Below are positions 10,142-20,287 of a stretch of DNA of 64,000 bases, one piece after another; within the stretch, counting starts at the first letter, position 1; every line of letters starts with the position of its first letter. The stretch covers positions 248,001 through 312,000 of the forward strand of contig NZ_MJIC01000014.1 of NCBI RefSeq assembly GCF_001758465.1, given 5' to 3'. The stretch comes from Marisediminitalea lipolytica. GTDB lineage: Bacteria; Pseudomonadota; Gammaproteobacteria; Enterobacterales; Alteromonadaceae. The position numbers and the translations under genes were made by a program. The notes under the pieces are model-generated. The model made no database searches, was not told the origin of the DNA, and saw only the letters and a program-made list of their open reading frames with translations.

Positions 10142-11677
10142 TCACTGCACAGTAAGGGTGATATCCACTGTTTGCAGGTAGCTAATTTCGCGTTCAAGGT
10201 CTGCCGTCATAATCGGCTTGGACGCCAGCCAGCCTTCCGGAAATATCAGCGTGATCCCATGTTTTTCGGCTATTACATCAAACTCCGGTAAAAAGCCGTC
10301 CTGGCGTTTAATGTTAAGCAAAACCGCCAGCCTTAACAGCGCAATGAGTTTGTAAATATCCTCTTTGGCATACTGGGTAAACCCGCTGATTTCCTGCACG
10401 CGGATTTTTTTGCGATGAAAACGCACCAGGGTTGCCAACAGCTCTTGTTGGGGCTGGGTAAAACCGGGCATATCCACGTTTTGTAAAATATAGGCCGAAT
10501 GGCGTTGCACGCCGCGGGTATTAATCTGCAGACCGACTTCGTGTAGCAGGGCTGCCCAGCTCACAATTGCCCGGTAATCACTGTGTCGTAGTTTCCAGTT
10601 CTTCTGACAGGCGTCGTACAGCGTTTTAGTGGTATTGAGTACCATATTAGCCTGATTAGTGTCCACATCGTAGCGGGTTGCCAGACTCGAGGCCGTGCGA
10701 CCGCGAATATCGGTATTGTGCAGTTCATCTTCCATCTGGTAGAGCACGCCTTCGCGCAGCGCGGCTGGCGAGTAGTGCAGCGACTCTATTTTAAGCGCCT
10801 TAAACAGGCCAATCAGTACACACAGACCAGCTGGGATCACCGCGCGGCGATCTTCGCTAATTGCCGGGTCGGTAAGCTGATCGATATGACCAGCTTCGAT
10901 AAACTGTTTCATTATCTGCTTCAGGTCTTTAAGGGTAACTTCTGCCTCGTCGTTAGGCTCTTTCTGCCCCTGCTGGAATACCAGATTACACAGGGTTTTA
11001 ATGGTGCCGGAAGTGCCGATGCAGCGTTGCCAGCCCAGGCGACGATAGCGCTCTTCAATTGGCTCCATCTCCTGCTCGGCCGCAGTAATGGCCCGTTCAA
11101 AGGCTTTGGCTTTTAATTCACCGCTGGCAAAAAAACGTTGGGTAAAACTCACGCAGCCCATTTGCAGGCTGCGGCACAGCATAGGAGTCAGCCCCTCGCC
11201 AATTATAAACTCGGTAGAGCCACCGCCAATATCCACCACCAGGCGCTTGCCGTTGTCGTGGTTGGTATGCGCTACGCCCGAATAAATCAGCCGAGCCTCT
11301 TCCGGGCCGGAAATCACTTCTATGGGGTAGGGCATAATATCCAGCGCTTTGCGGATAAACGTATTGGCGTTTACTGCTTTACGTAGCGTGTAGGTCGCCA
11401 CTATCCTCACCGAATCCGGCTCGAACCCTTTCAGGCTGTCAGCAACAATTCGTAACGTTGCCAGCCCGCGCTCCATTGCCTCCTCAGACAGCACAAAGTT
11501 TTCATCCAGCCCTTCAGCCAGACGCACCTTTTGTTTTACCCGGTGCAGGATCTGCACCGAACCCGCCACAATTCGGGCCACCACCAGGTGAAAGCTGTTA
11601 GAGCCGATATCCAGCGCGGCTACTTTACTTGCTTCACGTCTGTCTACGCTGACGAAAGAGGCGGGAGTCGGGGTCAT
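10142..11677 (-). CDS. ppx: Exopolyphosphatase (Ppx/GppA family)
   Basis: Removes terminal phosphate from polyphosphate, or converts pppGpp to ppGpp in GppA-type members. The 511 residues comprise an actin-like ASKHA fold with VAALDIGSNSFHLVV near residue 20 and the second phosphate loop VVDIGGGSTEFIIGEG near 145, then a C-terminal HD-like helical domain (LLHEVGLQINTRG, HSAYILQN). Its ATG overlaps the ppk1 stop as ATGA (11674-11677), so the polyphosphate-making and -degrading enzymes are translationally coupled. That context favours Ppx over GppA. It ends two bases from the stop of the opposing diguanylate cyclase gene with no room for a terminator. Confidence 0.93.
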   Translation of the reverse strand: MTPTPASFVSVDRREASKVAALDIGSNSFHLVVARIVAGSVQILHRVKQKVRLAEGLDENFVLSEEAMERGLATLRIVADSLKGFEPDSVRIVATYTLRKAVNANTFIRKALDIMPYPIEVISGPEEARLIYSGVAHTNHDNGKRLVVDIGGGSTEFIIGEGLTPMLCRSLQMGCVSFTQRFFASGELKAKAFERAITAAEQEMEPIEERYRRLGWQRCIGTSGTIKTLCNLVFQQGQKEPNDEAEVTLKDLKQIMKQFIEAGHIDQLTDPAISEDRRAVIPAGLCVLIGLFKALKIESLHYSPAALREGVLYQMEDELHNTDIRGRTASSLATRYDVDTNQANMVLNTTKTLYDACQKNWKLRHSDYRAIVSWAALLHEVGLQINTRGVQRHSAYILQNVDMPGFTQPQQELLATLVRFHRKKIRVQEISGFTQYAKEDIYKLIALLRLAVLLNIKRQDGFLPEFDVIAEKHGITLIFPEGWLASKPIMTADLEREISYLQTVDITLTVQ

Positions 11678-13746
11678 GTATTTTGTTCAACCTGTTTTAA
11701 GTAAGTGTAGATCTCTTCCTGCGACCGTAATTTTTTACGGTTGCCCCGTTTAACATACTGGTTAAGCTGGTCTTTGTCGATCTGACGCGCTTTTAAGGTG
11801 TCCTTAAACTGAATTTCCATGATATCTACAATGCGTTGCTGGAGCTTTTCATCGTAGATTGGCGCGCCTACTTCAATCCGGTTGTCCATGTTACGGGTCA
11901 TCCAGTCAGCCGAGGAGATATACACCTTACGGTTACCACCACCGTTAAAGATCATCACCCGGGGGTGCTCCAGGAAACGGTCGACAATAGAGATGATCTC
12001 AATGTTTTCGCTAAGCCCTTTAATACCCGGACGCAGACCACACATACCGCGCACAATGCCTCTGATTTTAATCCCGGCCTGGCTGGCGCGATACAAATCG
12101 TCAATCAGCTCTTTATCTACCAGGTTATTAATTTTAAAGGTGATCTGAGCGTCGTGACCTTCTTTTAAAAATTGAATTTCCTGGCGGATAAGTGACTGAA
12201 TCTTAGTGCGGGCATTCAGCGGCGATATTTGCAGGTGCTGAAACTTAAAGCGGCGGTAAGGGTAAGAGATAAGTTCAAATACCGAGTTGGCTTCTTCGGC
12301 CATTTCCTGATTCTTGGTAAACAGGCTGTAGTCGGTATAAATTTTGGCGGTTTTCTCGTTAAAGTTACCGGTACCAAAGTGAGCGTAATGCATCAGCTTG
12401 CCGCGTTCTTCCCGGGACACTATGCATAACTTGGAGTGGATCTTAAGCGAAGGGATCCCCAGTACTACGCGAATACCCGCATCGGTCATTCGTTTCGACC
12501 ATTCAATGTTAGCTTCTTCGTCAAAACGGGCGCGCAGCTCTACCACCACGGTGACTTTTTTACCGTTATCCACAGCATCAATCAGCGAGCTGACGATCCG
12601 CGAGTGGCTGGCCACCCGGTAAATATTCAGGCGGATAGATTTAACGCTGGGGTCAAACGCGGCCTGACGAACAAATTCGGTAAAATGTAAAAAGCGATGA
12701 TACGGGTAGTACAACAGAATATCGTGGGCCGAGATGGCATCGAATACGGTGTTGTAGTTGGAGAAATCCTTGGTGTCGATAGCCGGTAACTTAGCGTTTT
12801 CCAGATACTCACGGCCCACGTTAGGAAACCCGATAAAGTCTTTAAAGTTACGATAATGCCCAGCAGAATGCAGGGTATCGAGCTTGGTCACTTTTAAGCG
12901 CTTTTGCAGATCTTCTACCATGTCGGTGGGCATATCCTGATCGTGGATAACGCGCACCGGTTCAGCAATTAAACGCTGCTTCATACTCTCAGACATTTTT
13001 TCCACGTAACTTTCGTCAATTTCGTCGTTTATGGAATATTCCGAGTCCCGGGTCATTTTAAACGAGTAGGACTCCAGCGTGTCAAACTTCACAAAACCGC
13101 GGAAGATATCGTCCATACACAGCTGAATCATGTCGTCGAGCATAATTATATGCTTGTTTTTACGGCTGCGCTGCGGCGGGATCAGGTGAAAACGTGAGAT
13201 TTCGCCGGTTGGTACCTGCACCGCTGCAAAGCGCGGGTTACGGCCTTCACGGCGTAGTGCCACATACAAGTACACCGCCGTACCATTTAAACGGCTGAGC
13301 AGGTCGGTTTTTTTATCAATTAAAATGGGCGCAATATGGCGCAGCACCTTGTTAATAAAGTAATTACGTACCCATTCGCGCTGGTAATCATCCAGCTCAT
13401 GCTTTTGTAAAATATAAATATTGTAGCGGGCCAGAGCCTTAACGACTTCTTTGTGGATGCCGTCGAACTTTTTAGACAGCTCCAGTACTTTACGCTGGAT
13501 CTGCACCAGCAGCAGGCGCTGACGCTCGGATTCTTCTTCGTCACCGGCGTTGTAGGCTATCAGAATTTGCCGTTTTACGTCGGCCACGCGGACCCGGAAA
13601 AACTCATCCAGGTTGTTCGAATAAATGCCTAAAAAACGAATACGTTCAACTGCCGGGTTATTTTTATCTGCCGCTTCCTGCAGCACGCGTTCGTTAAACG
13701 CCAGCCAGCTCAATTCCTTAGGGTAATATAAATCAGTGGATTCCAT
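11674..13746 (-). CDS. ppk1: Polyphosphate kinase 1
   Basis: Polymerises the gamma-phosphate of ATP into polyphosphate. At 690 residues it has full PPK1 length and domain order: N-terminal YPKELSWLAFNERVLQEA, head domain, and two phospholipase-D-like C-terminal domains. Visible there are RLNIYRVASHSRIVSSL, VVVELRARFDEEANIEW and the catalytic-His segment SLKIHSKLCIVSREERG, then FGTGNFNEKTA and YISSADWMTRNMDNRIEV. It is first in a ppk1-ppx operon. A Pst/Pit phosphate-uptake group lies a few genes away, which suggests a phosphate-storage neighbourhood, though no shared regulatory site was identified. Confidence 0.96.
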   Translation of the reverse strand: MESTDLYYPKELSWLAFNERVLQEAADKNNPAVERIRFLGIYSNNLDEFFRVRVADVKRQILIAYNAGDEEESERQRLLLVQIQRKVLELSKKFDGIHKEVVKALARYNIYILQKHELDDYQREWVRNYFINKVLRHIAPILIDKKTDLLSRLNGTAVYLYVALRREGRNPRFAAVQVPTGEISRFHLIPPQRSRKNKHIIMLDDMIQLCMDDIFRGFVKFDTLESYSFKMTRDSEYSINDEIDESYVEKMSESMKQRLIAEPVRVIHDQDMPTDMVEDLQKRLKVTKLDTLHSAGHYRNFKDFIGFPNVGREYLENAKLPAIDTKDFSNYNTVFDAISAHDILLYYPYHRFLHFTEFVRQAAFDPSVKSIRLNIYRVASHSRIVSSLIDAVDNGKKVTVVVELRARFDEEANIEWSKRMTDAGIRVVLGIPSLKIHSKLCIVSREERGKLMHYAHFGTGNFNEKTAKIYTDYSLFTKNQEMAEEANSVFELISYPYRRFKFQHLQISPLNARTKIQSLIRQEIQFLKEGHDAQITFKINNLVDKELIDDLYRASQAGIKIRGIVRGMCGLRPGIKGLSENIEIISIVDRFLEHPRVMIFNGGGNRKVYISSADWMTRNMDNRIEVGAPIYDEKLQQRIVDIMEIQFKDTLKARQIDKDQLNQYVKRGNRKKLRSQEEIYTYLKQVEQNT

Positions 13747-13784
13747 ATTTACAAATCACAGTTTCAACAATCAAAAATAGGCAT

Positions 13785-13812
13785 CAGGCTGCCACAAAAG
13801 TGTGACAGCCTG
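13785..13812 (-). terminator. Hairpin between the GcvR-like gene and ppk1
   Basis: CAGGCTGCCACA (13785-13796) pairs with TGTGACAGCCTG (13801-13812) with one mismatch. Read leftward it lies 32 bp after the GcvR-like stop and is followed a few bases later by TATTTTTG. It probably ends that transcript before ppk1 begins, although the T-run is not immediately adjacent. Confidence 0.55.
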
Positions 13813-13843
13813 TTGACGGCCGTTCAGGTACAACCGGAAGAAC

Positions 13844-14350
13844 TTATAAAGTGGTAGTAATATCAACTACTAAATCGTTGGCTACCGCTTCCAGCGCGTC
13901 TTTTACGTCATCCTGATCCACATCGGCGGGAATGGCAACCCGTACTTTGGCCTTAAACATTTGGTTGCCCCAGTTAGGTGCACTTTCGCAGGTCGAATTA
14001 AACACAATAATGTTTAAGTTAAAGCCATTCAGTATGTTAGTGATTTGTTGCACGATACCCGGACGGTCATTACCCATTACTTCAATGGTCAGTTCGTCGG
14101 TATCGTTTTGCAATGACTCGTTGACCGACTGAGAGTTAACCTGCAACCCATTGATGCAGTTAAGCGCATCGATTAATGCCTGGTGCTTATCGGCCGGAAC
14201 CAGGGCTTCCACAAAACCGGCAAACTGCCCGGCCATATGGGCAAAGCTACTGCCCTGCCAGTTGCCGCCGTATTCGTAGACTTTTTTGGCCACTGCATCA
14301 ACAAGGCCGGGTTTATCGTTACCAATGATCGTGAAGATGACAGGCTTCAT
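13844..14350 (-). CDS. ACT-domain regulatory protein, GcvR-like
   Basis: A 168-residue protein of two ACT domains: FTIIGNDKPGLVDAVAKKV near residue 6 and IEVMGNDRPGIVQQITNIL near 90, each with the GNDxPGxV loop that commonly binds an amino acid. This arrangement and size match the GcvR family, which in E. coli binds GcvA and prevents activation of the glycine cleavage operon. Here there is no gcv gene beside it, so the glycine link is family-based inference. It has no DNA-binding domain and would act by protein contact. It is divergent from pstC; the 324-bp gap between them holds the pst promoter region. Confidence 0.82.
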   Translation of the reverse strand: MKPVIFTIIGNDKPGLVDAVAKKVYEYGGNWQGSSFAHMAGQFAGFVEALVPADKHQALIDALNCINGLQVNSQSVNESLQNDTDELTIEVMGNDRPGIVQQITNILNGFNLNIIVFNSTCESAPNWGNQMFKAKVRVAIPADVDQDDVKDALEAVANDLVVDITTTL

Positions 14351-14492
14351 CCTCTTACTCCTTTATAGCGTCCTGACGGGCGATAGCAATGCTTCGCAAT
14401 TCGTATTTGTGACATTAAAAGCGGGTTGTTACTACAGGCGTTAATCTGCCGCTTTCTTTAACTTTCACTTGATCTTAAAATATCACAACTTA

Positions 14493-14623
14493 CACTGCTC
14501 GGCAGTGCAATTTCTCGTTATTTGGTTGTGCTATACCCTTGATACTTATAACTACTCGACACCAGCCGGAGATAAAAATGGGTGAGGCAATGCAAATTGG
14601 TATCGATATAGCGGCGCTATATC
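14493..14623 (+). promoter_or_regulatory. pstC upstream region: candidate promoter and two palindromes
   Basis: TTGTGC (14525-14530) and TATAAC (14547-14552) are spaced 16 bp and could be a promoter. CACTGC-TCG-GCAGTG forms a palindrome at 14493-14507, and GATATAGC-GGC-GCTATATC one at 14605-14623, 51 bp before pstC. The second sits inside a possible 25-codon frame (14578-14655) that I do not call as a gene. I looked for a PhoB box (CTGTCAT repeats) and found no convincing one. Confidence 0.4.
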
Positions 14624-14674
14624 AACACCATTTAATCACGCTTCAGCCCGTTTGAAGGATCAGGGGTAACCATC

Positions 14675-16825
14675 ATGAATGTAGCATCTCAACAGGCATC
14701 TTTCCTGAAAAAACGCCTGCGCCGCGACCGCCTGGCCCGTTCGGTGATTACGGTGTTTGGTTATATTGTGTTGCTCACCATGGTCATGATCATCTGGCAC
14801 CTGTTTTCTCAGGCGGTCAAAATTGCCGCTCCGCCGGGTATCAAAGTCAGTCAGGAAATCCCGGTATTGCCGGGCGGCCAGTTTTTATATGTAGGCGATA
14901 CCGCAAACGGGCAAGCCGCGGTTATTAAGGGGCCGGGATGCAAGGTGTCGCTGGCCCGGCTGGAAAACCACATCCTCATGGCTAAACAATCGCTGCGTCG
15001 GCCCTGTTCCCACTCGCTGGGCGTAGTCAGCAGTTACGGCCAGCCTTACATTGCCGATATCTCCGCCAGCGGTCAGGTTCGCCTGCTGCCCGTTCCCACG
15101 GTAACACAGCCACTGCGGCAAACGCAGTTTAACGATACCCCGCTGGCCAACGAAATTACCTTTGCGCTGCCCGAAGCAACCTGGCAACAACAGCAACAGT
15201 GGCAAATTGCTATGGGTGAAACGTGGATAATTACACTGGTAAAAACAGCCACCGATACCCTGGTGCAATGGGTTAACCGCAACAACCCTCAGCAGATTAT
15301 CAAACAACAGTACTCTGCTTCTCAGCAAATTGTACTACTGCCCGATACCCGGCAAATTGTGCTGATTAACAACACCGTACTTACCTTTGTTGATAACACT
15401 AACCAGCGTTTGCATCAGTTAACCGTACCCGCAAACGTCACCTGGGCGGACACCCTGGTAAAAAACCGCTCACTGTTTTTAGCTCTCGACAACAATCAGC
15501 TGCTGCGTTTGAGTGTATTTAACCAGGCCGGTATTCTGCGCTATCAGCCGGCCTACAGCATTACGCTGGAAGCGGGGGAAGTGCCGGTAGAAATGTACGC
15601 CCATGCCAGCGTTAACGGTATTGCCCTGATTACCAGTAAGCGCCAGCTGTTATTAATTAACCGTATCAGTGGCGAGGTTGTGCAGCGTAAAGCACTGCCT
15701 TTTGCGCCGGTTGGGGTAAGCTGGTTTGATTCGCGGGTTTATGTTTATTCGGCGCAGGCGTATATTCAGCATCAGGTCAACAACATGGCCGGCCTCAGTA
15801 CCGCCAACAGCTTATTACAGCCACATTTATATGAAGGCTACGTCACCGCCGACCAGATCTGGCAAACCAGCAGCGCCTCCGATTATCAGGAAATCAAAAT
15901 GAGCCTGGTACCGCTGCTGATTGGCAGTTTAAAAGCGTCTACTCTGGCGCTGCTGATTGCTATTCCGCTGGCGCTGGGTGCCGCTGTTTACACTGCCTAT
16001 TTTGCCCGGCCTAAATTGCGCGACGGTGTTAAACCGGTTATCGAGATGCTTGAAGCAGTACCTTCGGTGTTAATTGGCTTTATTGCGGCCATCTGGCTGG
16101 CCCCACTGGCCGAGCGGTTTTTGTTTTCCTTTGCGGTTTTTATTGTCAGTTTACCAGTGTTTTTGCTGCTCATAGCGCTGGTACAACACCGGGTGGCCGA
16201 AAGCGTTAGCAACCGGTTACAACACATTGCCGAAACCGTACTACCAGTACTTGGCATAGTTTTACTGGGTTATGTGTGTATTGTTTGGGCACCGGACTGG
16301 CTGCTGGCCGCAATGGATGTCGAAGACTTTACCTTTTTAGCCCATAACACCGAAGTGCCGGTGGGTAAAACCACCATTCTGGTGGCTATTGCCCTGGGGC
16401 TGGCTATTTCGCCGAGTATTTATTCGCTGGCTGAAGATGCCATTAGCGGCGTACCTCATAGCCTGCGACAAGCCTCTTATGCGCTGGGCGCTACCCGCCT
16501 GCAAACCTTGCGTCGGGTGGTGTTAAAGGTGGCGTTTCCGGGCATTGTGGCGGCAATAATGCTGGGCTTTGGCCGTGCCTTTGGCGAAACCATGATTGTG
16601 CTGATGGTAACCGGCAATACCCCCATCGCAGACTGGGACCTGTTTGCCGGATTGCGGGCTTTAACCGCTAACCTGGCTATCGAACTACCCGAGGCCGAAG
16701 TAAATTCTATTCATTATCAGGTGTTGTTTTTAACCGCGTGCGTGTTGTTTACCTTTACCTTTATAGTGAATACTCTGGCCGAATTACTGCGCCATCGGGC
16801 GCGTAAGGTAGCGGGTAATGGCTAA
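14675..16825 (+). CDS. pstC: Phosphate ABC transporter permease PstC (long form)
   Basis: Inner-membrane permease of the high-affinity phosphate importer. At 716 residues it is more than twice E. coli PstC. One N-terminal membrane segment is followed by about 370 residues of soluble, strand-rich sequence, probably periplasmic, and then a C-terminal six-segment permease domain starting MSLVPLLIGSLKAS near residue 409. The cytoplasmic coupling loop is recognisable as ISGVPHSLRQASYALGATRL. Long PstC forms occur in marine gammaproteobacteria. The last eight bases overlap pstA. No pstS lies in this cluster, so the binding protein must be encoded elsewhere. Confidence 0.92.
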   Translation: MNVASQQASFLKKRLRRDRLARSVITVFGYIVLLTMVMIIWHLFSQAVKIAAPPGIKVSQEIPVLPGGQFLYVGDTANGQAAVIKGPGCKVSLARLENHILMAKQSLRRPCSHSLGVVSSYGQPYIADISASGQVRLLPVPTVTQPLRQTQFNDTPLANEITFALPEATWQQQQQWQIAMGETWIITLVKTATDTLVQWVNRNNPQQIIKQQYSASQQIVLLPDTRQIVLINNTVLTFVDNTNQRLHQLTVPANVTWADTLVKNRSLFLALDNNQLLRLSVFNQAGILRYQPAYSITLEAGEVPVEMYAHASVNGIALITSKRQLLLINRISGEVVQRKALPFAPVGVSWFDSRVYVYSAQAYIQHQVNNMAGLSTANSLLQPHLYEGYVTADQIWQTSSASDYQEIKMSLVPLLIGSLKASTLALLIAIPLALGAAVYTAYFARPKLRDGVKPVIEMLEAVPSVLIGFIAAIWLAPLAERFLFSFAVFIVSLPVFLLLIALVQHRVAESVSNRLQHIAETVLPVLGIVLLGYVCIVWAPDWLLAAMDVEDFTFLAHNTEVPVGKTTILVAIALGLAISPSIYSLAEDAISGVPHSLRQASYALGATRLQTLRRVVLKVAFPGIVAAIMLGFGRAFGETMIVLMVTGNTPIADWDLFAGLRALTANLAIELPEAEVNSIHYQVLFLTACVLFTFTFIVNTLAELLRHRARKVAGNG

Positions 16826-18407
16826 ACGTTCCTTACGGCAGTTGCTAAACAACCGGCAGCAACAATCTTACGTTATCAGCCTGGGGGCATTTTGTGCCAG
16901 TATTCTGGTGGTTTCGCTGGCTTGCGTGTTGTTTTTAATTACCCTGCGAGGGCTGGATTACTTTTGGCCCAGGCCGGTACAGAGTATTTCGTTTATTAAC
17001 GCTCCCGGGCAACAGGATCAGGTCTACGCCCAGATCGATGAGCGACACATTAACAGCGGCGGCAATCAAACCACACCTTCTGCATGGGTGTTCAGGTACT
17101 CCAATCAGGCTTTTCCCTATGGCCGCCAGTTATTGCTGCACAGCAATAAGGTTACGCTGGTTGCCCCGGCTCCTGAGGCGGCGGACATTCTGTTAAACGA
17201 CGGTACCCGGGTATTTAGCGAGCCGGTCGCAATGACTTTGCCGGGCGGACGCAGCGCCACGCTCAGCCAGTTTGACCAGATAAAACGTGAAGTAAGCGAT
17301 ATCCGCGCGCAAATTGAGGCGGTAAGAGCTAACCGACTGGCCAGCGTGCACCGCGAGCTGGCCAGTTACGACCTGCGTCAGGTAGCAGACGATGCTCCCG
17401 CCCGTTTACGCCTTTACGAAGAATTTAATCGCTGGCAGCGGGAAGTTACTTTGTTAGAAGCGAAGCTGGCTGATTATCAGTTAGTGACCCGCTTTAACGA
17501 TGGATCTGAGTTTGATATTCCGCTGGATGATATCGCCCGCCTCAGTTATCCCGGTCAGCTTGACCTGTGGGGTAAACTGGCGTTGGTGGCTGCCGGAGTA
17601 GGGGACTTCTTAACTGATGCACCCAAGCAGGCCAACACGGCTGGTGGGGTGTTCCCAGCGCTGTTTGGCACGGTGCTGATGATTTTTGTTATGACGATTC
17701 TGGTTACGCCATTTGGCGTACTGGCGGCGGTTTATCTTAACGAATACGCCCAGGATAACCACCTTACTTCGGTGATCCGTATTTGCGTCAGTAACATGGC
17801 GGGCGTGCCGTCCATTGTATATGGTGTGTTTGGACTGGGCTTTTTTGTGTATCTGGTGGGCGGCAATATTGATGAGCTGTTTTTTGCTGATGCCTTGCCA
17901 GCGCCAACCATGGGCACGCCGGGCGTATTCTGGGCCTCGCTGACCATGGCTATTTTAACCCTGCCGGTGGTGATAGTTGCCACCGAAGAAGGTTTGCGCC
18001 GGGTACCTGCGGGGTTAAAGTCGGGCAGCTATGCGTTGGGGGCAACCAAGTTTGAAACCATCTGGTATACCATTTTGCCTATGGCCAGTCCGGGGATCAT
18101 GACTGGCGTAATCCTGGCTATCGCCCGGGCGGCCGGTGAGGTTGCACCGCTAATGCTGGTGGGGGCGGTAAAATTTGCGCCAAATCTTCCCTTCGACGGG
18201 GAGTTTCCGTATCTTCATCTTGACCGCCAGTTTATGCACCTGGGCGTGCTGATTTACGATGGCGCGTTTCATAGTCAAACCGATGTGCGCGGCGCATCGC
18301 TGATGTTTGCCAGCTGTTTATTACTGCTGCTGGTGGTTTTTGTTTTAAATGTGTTAGCGGTTATTTTACGCCGGCGCTTGCGTAAACGCTATTTAAGAGG
18401 TTACTAG
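16818..18407 (+). CDS. pstA: Phosphate ABC transporter permease PstA (long form)
   Basis: Partner permease of PstC. The 529 residues comprise an N-terminal membrane segment, about 230 residues of soluble sequence with a helical, coiled-coil-prone stretch ([20 protein letters not shown] near residue 150), and a C-terminal permease domain. The coupling loop is [20 protein letters not shown], followed by [20 protein letters not shown]. The extension is longer than in E. coli PstA (296 residues) and parallels the extension of PstC, so the two extra domains may contact each other outside the membrane (inference). The start overlaps pstC by eight bases, and pstB follows ten bases later. Confidence 0.92.
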   Translation: MAKRSLRQLLNNRQQQSYVISLGAFCASILVVSLACVLFLITLRGLDYFWPRPVQSISFINAPGQQDQVYAQIDERHINSGGNQTTPSAWVFRYSNQAFPYGRQLLLHSNKVTLVAPAPEAADILLNDGTRVFSEPVAMTLPGGRSATLSQFDQIKREVSDIRAQIEAVRANRLASVHRELASYDLRQVADDAPARLRLYEEFNRWQREVTLLEAKLADYQLVTRFNDGSEFDIPLDDIARLSYPGQLDLWGKLALVAAGVGDFLTDAPKQANTAGGVFPALFGTVLMIFVMTILVTPFGVLAAVYLNEYAQDNHLTSVIRICVSNMAGVPSIVYGVFGLGFFVYLVGGNIDELFFADALPAPTMGTPGVFWASLTMAILTLPVVIVATEEGLRRVPAGLKSGSYALGATKFETIWYTILPMASPGIMTGVILAIARAAGEVAPLMLVGAVKFAPNLPFDGEFPYLHLDRQFMHLGVLIYDGAFHSQTDVRGASLMFASCLLLLLVVFVLNVLAVILRRRLRKRYLRGY

Positions 18408-18417
18408 GGGCGCTGCT

Positions 18418-19224
18418 ATGCTAAAACTGTTTGAGCGGGAACAACTTAATTTAGCCAAATTGCCGGCAGAGCAAACCGCCATCGAGGTACGGGATCTGAA
18501 CCTGTGGTTTGGCGACAAGCATGTCCTGCACAACATTACCATGCGTATACCCAGGCACCGCATAACCGCACTGATCGGGCAGTCGGGATGCGGTAAGTCG
18601 ACCCTGATCAGCTGCTTTAATCGCATGAACGATCTCATTGATAACAGCCTGACCGAGGGCGAGATCATTATTGATGGGCGCAATATAAACCACAAAAAAG
18701 AAAATCTCTCTACGCTGCGCTCCAACGTGGGTATGGTGTTTCAGCGGCCTAATCCGTTTCCGATGAGCATTTACGATAACGTGTGCTATGGCCTGAGATT
18801 ACAGGGCATAAAACAACGTCGTCTGCTGGATGATGCGGTAGAGCAGGCGTTAATCAAGGCCGTGTTGTGGGATGAAGTAAAAGATCGCTTATTTGAAACT
18901 GCCACCACGTTATCCGGCGGTCAGCAACAACGTTTAGTAATTGCCCGAGCACTGGCACTAAAACCGTCGATTTTGTTGCTGGACGAACCCACTTCGGCAC
19001 TGGATCCGCTGACCACGCTAACTATCGAAGAGTTAATGGCTGATCTTAAAAAGCACTGTACCATTGTGATAGTGACCCACAACATGCAACAGGCTGCGCG
19101 GGTCTCTGATTACACGGCCTTTTTACACCAGGGAGAACTGGTGGAGTACAGCGACAGTGATACCTTATTTACGCTGCCGCACAAAAAACAAACCGAAGAT
19201 TATATTACCGGCCGTTACGGTTAG
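18418..19224 (+). CDS. pstB: Phosphate ABC transporter ATP-binding protein
   Basis: ATPase that drives PstC-PstA. The 268 residues show Walker [13 protein letters not shown] near residue 57, the Q-loop in [18 protein letters not shown], signature [15 protein letters not shown], Walker [14 protein letters not shown] and the H-loop [13 protein letters not shown]. The [13 protein letters not shown] stretch is typical of PstB rather than other importers. An AGGGG site lies before the ATG. In E. coli PstB also takes part with PhoU and PhoR in phosphate sensing; no phoB or phoR gene is in this window. Confidence 0.96.
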   Translation: MLKLFEREQLNLAKLPAEQTAIEVRDLNLWFGDKHVLHNITMRIPRHRITALIGQSGCGKSTLISCFNRMNDLIDNSLTEGEIIIDGRNINHKKENLSTLRSNVGMVFQRPNPFPMSIYDNVCYGLRLQGIKQRRLLDDAVEQALIKAVLWDEVKDRLFETATTLSGGQQQRLVIARALALKPSILLLDEPTSALDPLTTLTIEELMADLKKHCTIVIVTHNMQQAARVSDYTAFLHQGELVEYSDSDTLFTLPHKKQTEDYITGRYG

Positions 19225-19259
19225 CCGATAATTTTAGTACTCACTGTTAGGAGCAAACT

Positions 19260-19982
19260 ATGCGACAGCTTGCACTCAATACCCATATTTCCGGACGTTT
19301 TAACATTGAGTTGGAAAACTTGCGCAATTCGGTAATGGCCATGGGCGGTGAAGTAGAACAGCAGTTGGTTGATACGCTTAAAGCGATTGCCACCAATCAT
19401 CCTGGCCTGGCCGAAAAGGTTATCCTGAACGATCTGAAAGTTAATTCGATGGAAAGTCAGATTGACGAGGAATGCCTGCGTATTATTGCCAAACGTCATC
19501 CCACCGCCAGCGACCTTCGCCTGATCATGATTATTTCTAAGGCGATTACCGATATCGAACGTATGGGCGATGAGATAGAGCGTATTGCTAAGTTGGTAAC
19601 CAAACAAAAGCTGCCTGCCGATGTGGCCATTAAAGCCAGCATGTTGTCCATTGGCCAGCAGGCTGCGGCCATGATGCGCGGTACCTTTGATGCCTTTGCC
19701 CGCCTCGATGAAGATGCGGCACTGGAGGTGTACGATCAGGACAATAGTATCGACAGTGAGTACAAGCGCTTGCTTAACTATACCGCTGGCGAAATGGCGC
19801 ATTCCGGAGAGCCAATGGAAGACTGGCTGGAAATCCTCTGGGCTCTGCGCTCACTGGAGCGTATTGGCGACCGTTGCAAAAATATTTGTGAATATATTGT
19901 ATCGATAACCAGGGGCAGGGACGTGCGCCATATGCCATTGGAGAACCTGCAGCAAAAACTGGATGACCTTAGCGACAGCTAA
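19260..19982 (+). CDS. phoU: Phosphate transport regulator PhoU
   Basis: A 240-residue all-helical protein of two PhoU repeats. In each, the metal-binding ExxxD type motif is recognisable: SKAITDIERMGDEIERIAKL near residue 95 and RSLERIGDRCKNICEYI near 200. PhoU dampens Pst uptake and signals phosphate sufficiency to PhoR in known systems. AGGAG lies before the ATG, and the gene follows pstB by 35 bp. It is the last gene of the pst operon; the next gene, a Pit-type permease, has its own 300-bp upstream region. The N-terminal LALNTHISGRFNIELENLRN matches family starts. Confidence 0.95.
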   Translation: MRQLALNTHISGRFNIELENLRNSVMAMGGEVEQQLVDTLKAIATNHPGLAEKVILNDLKVNSMESQIDEECLRIIAKRHPTASDLRLIMIISKAITDIERMGDEIERIAKLVTKQKLPADVAIKASMLSIGQQAAAMMRGTFDAFARLDEDAALEVYDQDNSIDSEYKRLLNYTAGEMAHSGEPMEDWLEILWALRSLERIGDRCKNICEYIVSITRGRDVRHMPLENLQQKLDDLSDS

Positions 19983-20287
19983 ACATCAAAATTCTTGTCT
20001 TAAATTTGTAATATAAGTGAAATATTTGGCTTAATAATCGCCGAACAGTCAAAGAACGCAAATTTATTGTGATTAAATTTTGAATTTAGCCTATGGCTCG
20101 CTGGGACTTTGCGCTAGAATGCGCCGCGAATGTTTAGGTTATAGTATAAAAAACAGCCGAACCAAAATGCATAATATTTTTGTAATGCCAGTACTAAGCA
20201 AAATGACAGAATTTGCTCAGTTACAAGAAACCCCGTTTTCTACACTTTTCGTGGCATATAGCTAGGCACAAACCGGAGCAACAGTCT

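Noticed and set aside
14578..14655. 25-codon frame before pstC as a leader peptide
   Set aside because: No clear Shine-Dalgarno and no amino-acid bias suggesting attenuation; the inverted repeat inside it explains its conspicuousness.
14351..14674. Pho box for the pst operon
   Set aside because: No two CTGTCAT-like direct repeats at 11-bp spacing were found; TGTGACATTAAAA and AAATATCACAAC fit poorly.
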